Of a DNA stretch of 64,000 bases, positions 12,541 to 23,438 are shown one piece after another. The notes below the pieces were generated by a model. That model saw only the letters and a list, made by a program, of their open reading frames with translations. It had not been told where the DNA came from and ran no database searches. The first letter of the stretch is position 1. Every line of letters starts with the position of its first letter. The DNA is taken from NCBI GenBank assembly GCA_023614405.1, contig CM042686.1, forward strand, positions 348,882,329-348,946,328, written 5' to 3'. The stretch comes from Avena insularis. Its lineage: Eukaryota > Streptophyta > Magnoliopsida > Poales > Poaceae. A program made the translations under genes and the position numbers.

Positions 12541-12929
12541 TTCGTCAGGAATGCCTCCTGCATCGCCTGGTAGTGGGGTCGCATGAGCAGCCGCACCTTC
12601 ACTGGTGTGCTCGCCTTCCCGAGCCACGAGGTGTGGTCGAGGTTGCGGTGAAGGAGCGACGCTAGGCTCTAGACATGAATCGGCATCCATGGAGGTGCCT
12701 TGGCACGGTGCACGAGGCTATGTTCCCATGCCCCTAGTCATGGGAGGCCCTTGAGAGAGAGCCCACGTAGCGGGAACATTCACCGCGGTAGATCCGGTTC
12801 CGATACCAGGAGCTTTTCCTGCCGCCATGGGTGGCGATGGCGTAGTCGATATCGATGAAGATGGCGGAGCTCACGAAGCCATTGACGATGAAGCTGAAAA
12901 CACGAGCGCCCCCTACCTAGCACGCCATA

Positions 12930-14133
12930 TGTCGCGTCTCACCTACGCTGACAATGGGGATGTTGGACACCCCTATTCATTCTGTAGTTAGCACAAAGGA
13001 ATTCCATCCTCAACTTTGATGAAGGAACCTCCTGATATGAGCACACAACACACACAAAGCACACACAGTCATTTTTACCTAGGTTCGGGCCGCCCTTTGG
13101 CTAACAACATTATGTCCTACTTTGGTGGATTATCTGGGGTGGATCGAGGTACATGAGGTGATCACTATGGTGCCCGAGAGCCACTTTCTCTCTAGCTTCT
13201 ATGCTTCCCGAGTTTCCTCTTCCTTTCTTCCCTCACTTTGCTACCTCTTTTCCTTTTCTCCGACATGGAGGAGGATATTCACTCTATGTCTCTCTCTATC
13301 TGCTCTTCACGAGCTTCCTTCTCCTCTCCAACTCTCGAACCCTCTCTTGCTTGCCTTCCAAAAAACCTCTCAAAAACCTCCTCCCTTTCCAATGGCCAAG
13401 TGCCTCCTTTTATACTCCAAGGGGTCACTACAAGGGTCGACGTGGAGTACCGTCAAGAGCGTTCCCGGTCTCAACCGTGGCGTGCCAGACAATCTTCAAG
13501 CAGATGGGCGGTGCCCGTGGCCATTGGATGGCCAAGGGCGGTGCGCAAGCGCACTTGATGGCTGAGTGATAGCTCAGCCTCCGAGATGTCACTCCTGTCG
13601 GTGGCACGCTGTAGAGGACTACAACACCATGATGATGTCCAGCGGTGCTAGCGCGTCGCTAGTTCCCAAGGCCGGACCGGACACGCCTTGTCAGGCTTAG
13701 TTGACTCCGGTTCCCGTGTCGTGCTAGGCCCAGGAGAAGCATTCCCATGGTCCTTCTGGGGCTCAATCAAGGCTGCTCCTTGGCTTCGCTATCCCCAATT
13801 GTGCCTTTACCCTCCTTCTGGGGCAGCCGCCGGAAGGAGGGGTCGGACCACCTTGCGTACATCCTTGTATTTTCCTCGTTATCAACACCCGGCCAGCGTA
13901 TCGAGGTTCGTTTTGTAGCGTTCATCTCATCCATAGGTACCTAAATCATAGCTGACACTCAGTCTCTATAGGTTTATCATGCCATGTCCATACGTTCTTG
14001 GAGCACATGGTGCTCACATCCTCGCGACGCTCTCGGCGTCCTACCCTTGCCACCCCCGAACAACTGACCGGTGGGTACAGGGCCCTTGCGCAAAGGCACA
14101 GTGCTAGGGACCCCTGATCCCATTACACCGACA
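12930..14133 (-). repeat. LTR of Gypsy element A
   Basis: On the minus strand it begins TGTCGGTGTAATGGGATCAG at 14133 and ends GAGACGCGACA at 12930, giving TGTCG/CGACA termini and 1204 bp. A degenerate primer site (ATGGCGTGCTAGGTAGGGGG on the minus strand, about 12911-12929) follows at once, so this is the 5' LTR. Overlapping ORFs at 13122-13569 are open in all three forward frames and look like chance openings in CT-rich DNA. Confidence 0.82.
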
Positions 14134-14218
14134 CATTAAAACTTGTAGCTAGGGCCGTTATTAATTCCGACCACCTCAAACATATATCTAGAGGCAGATT
14201 CAATTATAAACCGTTTAA

Positions 14219-14290
14219 GGTCTCCTTTGATGTTTTTTGCAGGATGGTCTCCTTTGCTATTTTTTGCTGGATGGTCTCCTTTGCTGTTGA
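14219..14290. repeat. 27-bp tandem repeat, about 2.7 copies
   Basis: Units begin GGTCTCCTTTG at 14219, 14246 and 14273. The third unit is partial and runs into the (AT)n tract. Confidence 0.9.
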
Positions 14291-14318
14291 TTATATATAT
14301 ATATATATATATATATAT
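14291..14318. repeat. (AT)n microsatellite
   Basis: About 13 AT dinucleotides in a row, directly after the 27-bp repeat. Confidence 0.93.
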
Positions 14319-14388
14319 GGATCAAGGATTTGATGGTGAGATGCCTTGGTGATTCACTAACTAGTTTAATATCGTGCTGGTGAGTTTA

Positions 14389-15280
14389 TCTAGATCTTGT
14401 TGTAATTCCTATACTCGTTGTGGATTTATACAAGTATTATTCATCTATGATTGTTTCCATTATCATTGTCATGATGTTGATTGCCTCCATGTCTGAGTAG
14501 ATCATAGTTCTTAGGGAGATGGATAAACCCTAGTATGAGATTGAAATAAGATAAAGTCTATTATGATATTCATCGATGTGACCATGTGTTAGATTCTCTA
14601 CATCTTGATGTTGAGAGAAGTCAACCTCTCAATATTTGCCTCTTGCAGGGACTTGATGGAGGGAACTACTTGTTGGTAGACGTAGGCGTGCTAGCACTTA
14701 CAGTGACTATAAAGCTGTTGGCACTCCTTACGTATCAACTCGGGAAATCGAGGAAACTCATGGAACACTATCCATGCCATGGGATACGTCCTACAGGATT
14801 ACGTCCCTTTATAGCGCAGTAATTCGATTGATGTCGATTGCCGACTGCTGTGGTTATGAGGATGATGTTATCAACGGTTGTTGCCTATTCATCCACATAC
14901 GGAGTTCCTCCCACAAATACATAGTTGAGAATGTTCATGATGATAATCTTTATCTTAAATCTTTATAAATACTAGTGGTGTATCCACTACTCCCTGAGAA
15001 CGCTTTTTCCCTACTGCAGTTCCAATCTTTCTTACATGCGTGATACTTACTTTCTATATTAAGTTGTTTTTCTTTACTTTATTATTGCTTTTATACCCAA
15101 AACCCAAAAATACTTTTTTACACAATACTCGCATTTTATCTTGTTACTTAGAACTTTATCTAGAATTTCTATCGCAATACTTATTTCAAGAATTATTAGA
15201 CTTCAGACTCCTGCTCCCTGTGGGATCGATATCTTTATTTTGAAACTAGCTACAAATGATTTGTGCACTTGCTGTCATCA
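14389..15280 (+). repeat. 5' LTR of element F, left-truncated
   Basis: Nearly colinear with 21577-22470 (892 against 894 bp), starting at TCTAGATCTTGTTG and ending GCTGTCATCA. The first ~550 bp present in the 3' copy are missing. The similarity is high by eye, with scattered single-base differences. Confidence 0.9.
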
Positions 15281-15290
15281 AGCTATTTTT

Positions 15291-15308
15291 TGGCGCCATT
15301 GCCGGGGA
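15291..15308 (+). other. Primer-binding site (tRNA-Asp type)
   Basis: TGGCGCCATTGCCGGGGA starts 11 bases after the LTR. This is the Athila-clade primer site with one change from the common TGGCGCCGTTGCCGGGGA. Confidence 0.9.
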
Positions 15309-15391
15309 GCTAAGCGTTGTAGGTATTTTAGTTTTTGCTTATTTATTTTTGTCTTGTTAAATTTTGTTTTGAGTTACAGCTTTCCACCAAC

Positions 15392-16250
15392 ATGATGGAG
15401 TTTGAGCATATGACCAGTGCTAACCCACTCAACCACTTTGGGAAGCCCTATGATATTTATAAAAGAGACAACTCCAATGAGAAGACAAGGGGGTTTGAAA
15501 TAAATCCTCTACTACTTAGTATTCTACATAAGCAGCAATTTACTATAAATGAAGAAGATCCTGATCCATATGAGCATATTGCATGTTTTAAAGGTATATG
15601 TGGCACTTTTCTATTGACGGGACATACCGCCGATGAGGTAAGGGTTAAACTTTTTAGTCAAACTTTGACAAGTACGGCTCTCTCATGGTATGGATCTCTA
15701 CCCCTGAAGCCACTACTACTTGGGATAATTTAGCCTGTGAATTGCTATCAAAATATTATCCATTATCAAAATCTTTTGGAATCAGGCATCTTATAATGAC
15801 TTGGAAGAATCATTCTAATAAATGACTAGTAAGAGCTTATATTAGATTTAAAGATTTACTATGACTGTGTCCTCATCATGATTTTCCTAAATGGTATTTG
15901 CGACATATCTTTTATTGCGGTTTAATTGAACCTAATAAAATTTAACTAGACTCTTTCGTGGAAGGAGCCTTTATGAATCTTCCTATACCTAAAGCTTGGG
16001 CTTTAATTAATAGAATTCGTGATCATAGAGTTTCATGGAATTTTGGTCTAGGAAGTGAAGGAGGCATAGAAATAGAGCATGATTGTATTCATGATTATAA
16101 TAAAAAAGGCCATGTTAAAGAATTATCTAAAGAACTTTATCTGAATTCAGATCTTGTGTTGCAGGTCCAGTCAAGTATGATCCACCACCCGAACCAGAAA
16201 ACAAAAGAGAAGATAAAGCAACACTTTCCTCCATAGAACCAATATATGAA
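15392..16250 (+). pseudogene. Element F gag, broken
   Basis: The likely start is the ATG at 15392, inside a longer open frame. The Athila gag core is visible as GFEINPLLLSILHKQQFT, DPYEHIACF and ALSWYGSLP (retrotransposon gag domain). A stop at 15731, further stops between 15734 and 15957, then an open stretch 15958-16236 with NLPIPKAWALINRIRDH continue the same protein. Frameshifts and stops make it non-coding today. Confidence 0.8.
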
Positions 16251-17097
16251 GTGCCTTTCCCTAACACTACAGAAAAGAATATTTTTGAATATGAACAGGT
16301 CAAAGCAATACAGGAAAAGAGGGAAGAGGAAAGCATGCCAGAAGTTGTGGATCATCTGAAGGAAACCAAAGATGAAGAGGTAACCAAGGAAGCAATTATG
16401 GCTATGTACTCACACTGTAACATAGTTGAACGTGATGTAGAAACTTCCATATTGGTTGAAGGTAAAACAAAGGTAAAAGATGTGGGGAAGCCTATTCTTC
16501 CCTACATATTTAAAGAAACCTCTCATTACAGTTTATGTAATCTTGGCACCGAAATTAATGTTATATCTTATGATTTCTACCTAGAAATAAAAGCAGAAAT
16601 AGAACCGGCTACAATTGAAAATACTGTATAGCAATTATGCTAGCCAATAAAAACTTTAGAATTCCAATGGGAGTTGTTGACAATGCAACTGTCACTATTG
16701 GCAACAAAAACATTCCTACCAATTTTGTAGTTGTTGATATGCCAGCTGACACTTTTTGCCTTATTATATTTGGAAGAACCATTTTGGGTGATATAGGTGC
16801 CTATGTTAATTTCAAGAAGCAGATTGTGTCTCTTAAGCTTGGGGAATGGAAAATAAATTCCATTTTTCCAAATTTAAAGACAGGCCTCCACAAATACAAG
16901 AAGAAGAGGAAGAGAGAACCATTGAGGAAATGGCCGCCCTTTTCTTTGGTAATCAAGAAGAAGAAATAAATGAAGATCCAAATTATGAAGAAATAGTTAT
17001 GGAGGACAAGTCCCTAGGAGAACTAGAATATGAATTCGATTCAATTCCTATTTTGGGACCTCCAACTGACGAGGCTTTTGAAGACCCAGAAAAGTGA
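16251..17097 (+). pseudogene. Element F protease region, catalytic Asp lost
   Basis: Three short frames (16251-16631, 16637-16969, 16846-17097) spell an Athila-type gag-protease junction and aspartic protease. The active-site block reads SLCNLGTEINVIS where the family has CDLGxxVSIMP: the catalytic Asp is replaced by Asn. The downstream flap and LGRPFL-type region are recognisable as FRIPMGVVDNATVTIG and CLIIFGRTILGDIGA. Two frameshifts lie within the domain. Confidence 0.78.
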
Positions 17098-17204
17098 GGG
17101 GATGAGGAACTACCACCGCTAGAGTTGAAGACTCTACCAGATAATCTTAAATACAGGTTTTAGATGATACCAATAAATTCCCTGTTATTATTAGTGCTAA
17201 ACAT

Positions 17205-18674
17205 TTAGGAGAAGAAGAAGAACTCATGAGGATACTTAAGGAGCATCGCCAAGCCTTTGGGGTACTCAATGGGTGACTTGAAGGGCATTAGTCCCATGAT
17301 AGTGGTCCATCGGATATTCATGGAAGAAGGTGCAAAACCAATTGCAGAATTTAATAGACGATTAAAGCCTGAAATGAAAGAAGTGGTAAGAAAAGAAATT
17401 GCACGCCTACTGGACACAGGTATAGTTTATCCTGTTAAAGAAGTGAATGGGTAAGTCATATTCATTGTGTCCCTAAGAAGGGCGGTTTTAATGTTGTTCC
17501 TAATGAAAACAATGAACTAATAACTACTAGAACTATTGTTGGGCAAAGGATGTGCATAGATTTCAGGAAATTAAATAAAGAAACTAGGAAAAATCACTAT
17601 CCATTAGCGTTCATAGATCAAAATTTAGAAATGTTAGCAAATCATACTCATTTTTGTTACTTGGACGGATACTCTGGTTTCTCTCAAATAGTTGTCCGGA
17701 TGACCAACTTAAAACAACTTTTATAAGTCCTTACGATTTAAATGCTTACTGACGTATGCCTTTTGGTCTATGTAATGCTCCAACTACTTTTCAATGATGT
17801 ATGGCTGCTATTTTTGCTGATTTTATAGAACTTATAATGGAAGTATTTATGGATGACTTCTTTGTCTATGGAACTTCATTTACTAGTTGCTTGGATAATC
17901 TCAAGAAAGTTTTGCACCGTTGTGAAGAAACTAATCTTGTTCTAAACTGGGAGAAGTGCCACTTTATGGTCAAAGAAAATATAGTCCTCGAACACAAGAT
18001 ATTAGGTAAGGGAATTGATGTTGACAGAGCTAAGGTTGAAGCAACCTAGGGATATTAAAGGTATACGAAGTTTTCTTGGTCATGTGGATTTTTATAGAAG
18101 GTTCATTAGAAATTTCTCTGGGATATCTAAACCTTTGACTAACCTCTTGCAAAAGGGAATGAGATTTCATTTTGATGATAAGTGTCTTGAAGCCTTTGAT
18201 AAGCTTAAAAATGCTCTAACTCGTGATCCCACCATTAAACCACCTATCTGGGATACAACCTTTGACTTATTATGTGAAGCTAGCAATGATGTTGTAGGAG
18301 TAACTCTTGGACAACATATTGGTCGTAGATTTAATATTATACATCATGCTAGTAGAACTCTCAATGGTGCTCAAAATAATTATCCTAAGGAAGAAAAGGA
18401 ACTATTTGCTATATTTTTCTCTTATGATAAATTTTGTTTTTATATAGTTGATGGAAAGGTAAGAGTTCACACAGATCGTGATGGCTTAAAAGAACTCCTT
18501 GAGAGGGAAGAACATAAGACAAGACTGATCCGTTGGATTATTTCACTAGAAGAATTTCAGTTGCAGATTATGCAGAGGCAAGAAATAAAAATGTTAGATG
18601 CAGTGTCCATGTTTGCCCAGGAAGACACCAATCTTATTGATAGTAACATTAGTCCTGGTGATTACTATTTATAG
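17205..18674 (+). pseudogene. Element F reverse transcriptase and RNase H
   Basis: The RT N-terminus is MGYSMGDLKGISPMIVVHRI with a following RRLKPEMKEVVRKEIARLL. The palm shows RMCIDFRKLNKETRKNHYP, FCYLDGYSGFSQI, MPFGLCNAPTTFQ and the catalytic FMDDFFVYG near 17850. RNase H starts at about 18054 (DIKGIRSFLGHVDFYRRFI); its first catalytic residue reads CEASND where CDASD is usual (Asp to Glu), and HTDRDGLKELL follows. Frames change at about 17455, 17720 and 18050, with in-frame stops. Coding similarity ends at 18674 with no integrase after it, so this copy or its lineage lost integrase. Confidence 0.85.
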
Positions 18675-18875
18675 GAATTATTTGATGAACTAAAGTCAAT
18701 TCCTCCAAAATAGAAGTAGTCCTTGTTGTGGGAGGAACTTTTCATCCCCGATTAAGTAAATGGTAAGTGCAAGGTATGTGTTCTTACCCAAATAAGTGAT
18801 TTATTTTCACAATTTTTACTCTTGAAAATTCTGTTTTCAATTTCCTTGTGTTTTTCTGAAGTTTTAGAGGGGCTT
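18675..18875 (+). other. Non-coding stretch after element F pol
   Basis: About 200 bp between the RNase H stop and the palindromic tandem repeat. No integrase similarity is visible on either strand. Confidence 0.6.
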
Positions 18876-19245
18876 TATCAACTATACGGGCGGAGCTATA
18901 GGACCGGAGAGGGAGCTCCTGCCGTATAGTTGGTCGTTAAACTCTCTGTATCATGTTTGTGAAATTGTTTTTGATATCTGAGCCTATACGGTCGCAACTA
19001 TACGACCGGTGCAAAAATTCCGACCGTATAGTTGGTCGTTGAACTCTCAGATAGTTTTGCTTTTTGGTGTATATATCTATACGGTCGCAACTATACGACC
19101 GGAGAAAAAATTCTAGCCATATAGTTGGTTGTTAAACTCCCAGGCACTTTTGATTTTTGGTGTTTGAATCTATACGGTCACAACTATACGACCGAAGCAA
19201 AAATTCCGGCCGTATAGTTGGTTGTTAAACTCTTGGAAACTTTTT
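18876..19245. repeat. 93-bp tandem repeat with internal palindromes
   Basis: Three clear units begin CTATACGG at 18984, 19077 and 19170, exactly 93 bp apart, preceded by a diverged unit from about 18880. Each unit contains CTATACGGTCG, then CAACTATACGACCG, then CCGTATAGTTGGT(C/T)GTT. CTATACGGTCG and CGACCGTATAG (18984 and 19021) are an 11-bp perfect inverted repeat, and CGGTCG/CGACCG forms a second, nested one. The same motif occurs in the 3' LTR of this element (21291-21350). Confidence 0.93.
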
Positions 19246-19594
19246 CGTTCGATCTTTCTTTTATATTCATCTAAAAAAATGTTATTGTCGGTTCTGATCA
19301 TGATTTAATCGACCTGGACTCGAGATATTTAGAAATATCTCCCCGAAACCAACTATATGGCCTTGGTCGTTACGAGGCAGGACACCTCCAAATCCGTGAT
19401 TTCTTTCCTTATTTCATTTGGATTCTTTTCTTGGACGAAAATTTGGTGTTTCTCGCGAGTTTTATCGACCTCTGGCCCCTCTTATATACTGCCATTGTCT
19501 CTCTCTCTAATCGTAACCTCCAGAAACCAATCTACCTCTTATTCACACGTGACGACTCTCAACCAAGGGATAGAAGTCAAGAAGGAGGGCTCCC

Positions 19595-20008
19595 ATGGAG
19601 ATCGGGAGCAACAGCGACCAAGGCAAGGAGATCAAGACCATCCCTATAGAGTTTCTCGACACCGACAATGGGTGTCAGAAGAGGGAATTGAAGGCCCTGG
19701 AGCTGAAGATTGAGGAATTGTACAAGGAGAAGCCAGGGACACCCAAACACCTTCGATTGCTGCGACTTTATCTTGAAATACCTAATGAAGATATAAAGCG
19801 GACAACCGAAGCGGGTTCTGCCATGAGTCTTAAGGTGCTACAAACACTCCAAGATAACAATGAGTTCATTAAAGAACAAATGAAAGTGCTGGAGAGGAAC
19901 AATCTTTTAAACAAGCTGCGTTTTAAGGAATTAGAAGCTGTTAATCAATCCCTCTGCCTCAAGCTGGCCCGTGAGGAGAAGATACCACGTGCCATGGTGC
20001 CACAGTGA
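19595..20008 (+). CDS. Small intact ORF in the 3' region of element F
   Basis: A 137-codon ORF that I do not recognise. It starts at the ATG at 19595 (an upstream overlapping frame from 19357 is out of phase). It is Glu/Lys/Leu-rich, with heptad-like spacing in ELKALELKIEELYKEK and in EFIKEQMKVLERNNLLNKLR, so it should be mostly helical, probably coiled coil. It has no signal peptide or membrane segment. Extra ORFs between pol and the 3' LTR are known in Athila-clade elements and are mostly of unknown function; some were once thought env-like. It is the only uninterrupted frame of this length in element F, while gag and pol beside it are wrecked. It may be a remnant of a longer ORF or chance. 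Confidence 0.5.
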   Translation: MEIGSNSDQGKEIKTIPIEFLDTDNGCQKRELKALELKIEELYKEKPGTPKHLRLLRLYLEIPNEDIKRTTEAGSAMSLKVLQTLQDNNEFIKEQMKVLERNNLLNKLRFKELEAVNQSLCLKLAREEKIPRAMVPQ

Positions 20009-21015
20009 TCTAAAACAATCACGATAGCAAATAATTGCAAGGGATTATTTGATCTCGCCTAGCTTGATTCCAAGCTTGGGGGATCTTTTATTTGATCTTA
20101 TAATTTTTTATTATTATTCTTGCATTAGTTCAAACTAGAAATAAAGTTTGCATCATTAGAATTCCCTTCAGGAATAGTTGATCCCTTTTATGAAATTCCA
20201 AGTTTATTATTATATATGGAGCAATATTGAGTTTGTGTTTGCTTTATTGATATATGAAAGGCTTGAGTATGATTTTACTTGCACCTGATGATAGCAAGAG
20301 GAGTCTTCCACACCATTAGTATTAATGGAACACATAAAGATTATTTGGTGAATATGCTGTAAGTCTATGGTTTGATTCACAAAGAAAAAATTATCTATAC
20401 AATTAAGTTGAAAAATAAAACCTTGAACAAAGGAAAATAAAAGTGCTATCCAAACAGAGTGAGAACAAGTCGTGGTAGAATGTCAAGTCATAAGAATGCT
20501 TCATATACAGTTGGAATTTGATAATTGAGATCGTTTAACTTTGAATTCCTACATAATGTGGAATATATGACTAGCTCCTTTGCACAACACTTAAAACAAA
20601 AGTGTGAGCATATATGCAAAAGAAAAGAAAAAGAAAGAAGAAAAAGAGCGAATGTGCAAAAATAAAATAGGCATATACCACAGTATTATAGTATGACAAA
20701 GAGACGCTTTTGGGATTTTGAATCCCAAGTGAATATGTTGATCCTAAATCACTTGGGACTATCTCATTAACTCATTCGGTTGAACCGGATTCTTTTACAT
20801 TATGTTGAGATTCATCTTTTATGAACTATTGATAACTAAGGTGTGGAAGCCTTCCAATACTATTCAGATGGTTCGAGTATTCATGAGCTTATTCCCCTAT
20901 ATCGTACATGATAAACAGATGTTGCAATTGCCTCATTTATTTTATCGACTCAGCTTCATGAATATGATGTTCACATCCATTAAGCTAAAAACTAGCTCGA
21001 GACGACCAAGAGTCT
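20009..21015 (+). other. Non-coding 3' region of element F
   Basis: AT-rich DNA with CAAGCTTGGGGGATC near 20072, a phrase typical of the 3' untranslated part of grass Athila elements (a related AAGCTTGGGGATG occurs in element G). It also has purine-rich runs around 20610-20650. No supported ORF. Confidence 0.65.
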
Positions 21016-21029
21016 AAGGCTGGGGAAGT
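21016..21029 (+). other. Polypurine tract of element F
   Basis: AAGGCTGGGGAAGT directly precedes the 3' LTR start TGATGAGTGC. It is the plus-strand primer site. Confidence 0.75.
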
Positions 21030-22470
21030 TGATGAGTGCATATTTCCATCATGGTTTAAATTATTATTTTGCAATGTAGATGTAGGATCTTGGTATTTTA
21101 CGGTGCTCGCGCGAACATTTTATGTCTGTTTTCACCAGGATCAGGACAGTTGATGGGTCCAATGGATACAATTATTGAAGAAGTTGTACGGTGGAGAAAA
21201 GGATTCAAAAAAACGTAAATCTCTTTTTTGGGAAATATTAATAATACCAGAAGAAATCTAGAAGCGAACAAGGGAGGTAGAGAGCCCAATGACCAACTAT
21301 ACAGTGGGAGCAACTCCTCCACCCGTATAGCTCCGGCCGTATAGTTGGCGCCGCCTCCGCCTTGTTAAATAGTTTCACCCTGTGCAATTGGTTTGGAGAG
21401 ATGACATATAGAACACCCAGGATTCGCAGGAACCTTACCTCCGGAAGGCATGTGGAGGGGGAACTCATCAACAAGGGTTCCATCTTCGCCCTACGCAGAT
21501 CCGGGAGGCTAAGGCATCGATCTTCATCATCCACCACTGCATCACCACCATATCCATCCATCCCATATACATCTTGTCTAGATCTTGTTGTCATTCCTAT
21601 ACTCGTTGTGGATTTATACAAGTACTATTCATCTATGATTATTTCCATTATCATTTCCATGATGTTGATTGCCTCCATGTCCGAGTAGATCATTAGTTCT
21701 TGGGGAGATGGAGAAACCCTAGTATGAGATTGAAATAAGATAAAGTCTATTATGATATTCATCGATGTGACCATGAGTTAGATTCTCTACATCTTGATGT
21801 TGAGAGAAGTCGACCTACCAATATTTGCCTCTTACGGGGACTTGATGGAGGAAACTACTTGTTTGTAGATGGAGGCGTGCTAGCACTTACAGTGACTATA
21901 AAGCCGTTGGCACTCTTTACGTATCAACTTGGGAAATCGAGGAAACTCATGGAACACTATCCATGCCATGGCATACGTCCTACGGGATTACGTCCCTTAA
22001 TAGCGTAGTAATTTGATTGATGTCAATTGCTGACTGTTGTGGTTATTAGGATGATGTGAGCAGCGGTTGTTGCCTATAATCGTCCACATACGGAGTTCCT
22101 CCCACACATACAGAGTTGAGAATGTTCATGATGATAATCTTTATCTTAAATCTTTACAAATACTAGCAGTGTATCCTCTACTCCCTGAGAACGCTGTTCC
22201 CGACTGCAGTTCCAATCTTTCTTACATACGCGATACTTACTTTCTGTTGTAAGTTATTTTGCTTTACTTTATTATTGCTCTTATACCCAAAACCCCAAAA
22301 CACCTTTTTACACAATACTCTCATTTTATTTTGTTACTTAGAACTTTATGTAACATTTCTAGCGCAATACTTATTTCAAGAATTATTAGACTTCAGACTC
22401 TTGCTCCCTGTGGGATCAATATCTTTATTTCGAAACTAGCTACAAATGATCTGTGCACTTGCAGTCATCA
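21030..22470 (+). repeat. 3' LTR of element F
   Basis: 1441 bp from TGATGAGTGCATATTTCC to GCAGTCATCA (TGATGA/TCATCA ends). It matches the truncated 5' LTR over its last 894 bp. At 21291-21350 it carries CAACTATAC, CCGTATAG and GGCCGTATAGTTGG, the same motif as the internal 93-bp repeat. The right flank is the partial LTR of element B. Confidence 0.9.
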
Positions 22471-22984
22471 CGGCCCAATACAATCCCGGTCTAGGAGACC
22501 TATTTCCCTGGACTTGGTCCAGCTCGCCACGCCCATCTTCGTCCTCCTATAAAGTGTCGTTTGTTAATGTCACTTGTCTTCATCTGGCACTCTCTGCTTT
22601 ATCCCTCCTTTACGAAAACAGCAGCTGGGGAGCCTGCCAACCGATCATCTGACCCTGCCCCGTGCAAGGGGGGTGGGTCTCCCCTTCTGAGGCGGTTGAT
22701 GTCGCAAGAGCTCTACACTTGCTGTCAGGGCGGTAGTATGCACCCCGTGTGGCATAGTTACGATTCTACCCTCGGATGACCCCGGGGCATCCGAGGCTCG
22801 AGGGCACTACGTGGTGTCGTGGCAGCCTCTCTAGGGAGAGAACCCCGTGAAGCCCACTCGAGTTCATTCCTCCGAGGGGCATCCTACCTCTTGAAGGTGT
22901 CCTACCCCTTCAAGGCAAAGACCCCTACGCTGCAAGGCCCGTCCAGCATGGGGACGTGGCACCCCCGATGCTAGGGCTCCAACA
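22471..22984 (-). repeat. Partial 3' LTR of element B
   Basis: On the minus strand it begins TGTTGGAGCCCTAGCATCGG at 22984, immediately after the purine-rich GCTCCGGGGCTAC. It runs 514 bp and is cut at the element F junction. Confidence 0.68.
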
Positions 22985-23438
22985 GTAGCCCCGGAGCGCT
23001 TGGCCTGCACGTGTCCCCTCGGGGGCCTGAAGGGGCAAGCATCCCTAGACGATGGCGGGCCCCTACGATCACTTGGTCAACAAGGGCCCGACCTGCTCGC
23101 TCATAGATCTGAAGCACACAGTTCCCACTACGGGAGTTGATCCCACAACGCGACGACGCGTGGGGTCCAGCGGTTAATACCGCGCGTCCGACGCAGTGAT
23201 ACGTCTTTTCGACGGGCGCGGTTAAAGGTGAGGGAGGAATATTTTCACTCCCACTCTCCTACTTTCTTCCTTCATCTCCTGCGCTCTCGAGTGGAAAACC
23301 CCTCCCCCTCTCCATGACACCCCCTGCATTTCTCGGCTGAGGAGAAGGGCAAGGTGGTGATAGCCAATTGGTGGAGACGTTGCCGGTGAAGCGCGGCTGA
23401 GAGCGTCCACGCGGAAGCGGTCAGGGAAGGCGTGGTGG
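22985..23438 (-). other. Non-coding segment between element B LTR and B3 fragment
   Basis: GC-rich. From about 23127 (GGGAGTTGATCCCAC...CGACGACGCGTG) it is clearly related to 56837 onward in the second B-like remnant, which shows that the B3 fragment travels with this family. Confidence 0.65.

Larger units (their letters stand above)
11703..14133 (-). mobile_element. Gypsy element A, deleted remnant
   Basis: One LTR (12930-14133), a degenerate primer site and about 1.2 kb of internal DNA that jumps almost directly from the primer site to the region preceding RT. Gag and protease are deleted, and RT is cut at 11703 where the TGTAACATT LTR fragment begins. RNase H, integrase and the 3' LTR are missing. 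RT motifs place it in Ty3/gypsy. Confidence 0.82.
14134..14388. other. Unassigned spacer between elements A and F
   Basis: About 255 bp not matched by the neighbouring LTRs. It holds a 27-bp tandem repeat and an (AT)n run, listed separately. The last 70 bp occupy the position of the missing 5' part of F's left LTR but do not resemble the intact copy. Confidence 0.5.
14389..22470 (+). mobile_element. Athila-like Gypsy element F
   Basis: Two matching LTR regions (14389-15280 and 21577-22470) flank a primer site complementary to tRNA-Asp, a decayed gag-protease-RT-RNase H region, a long non-coding 3' region with a small ORF, a polypurine tract and a full 3' LTR. The 5' LTR has lost its first ~550 bp. 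Integrase is absent: coding similarity ends at 18674 with the end of RNase H. The primer site, the protease and RT style and the long 3' region with an extra ORF fit the Athila clade, which includes the wheat families Fatima, Sabrina and Wham. I cannot assign the family. Confidence 0.88.

Noticed and set aside
13122..13569. Three overlapping forward ORFs of 106-147 codons
   Set aside because: They lie within the LTR of Gypsy element A in CT-rich DNA, are open in all three frames, and show no domain.
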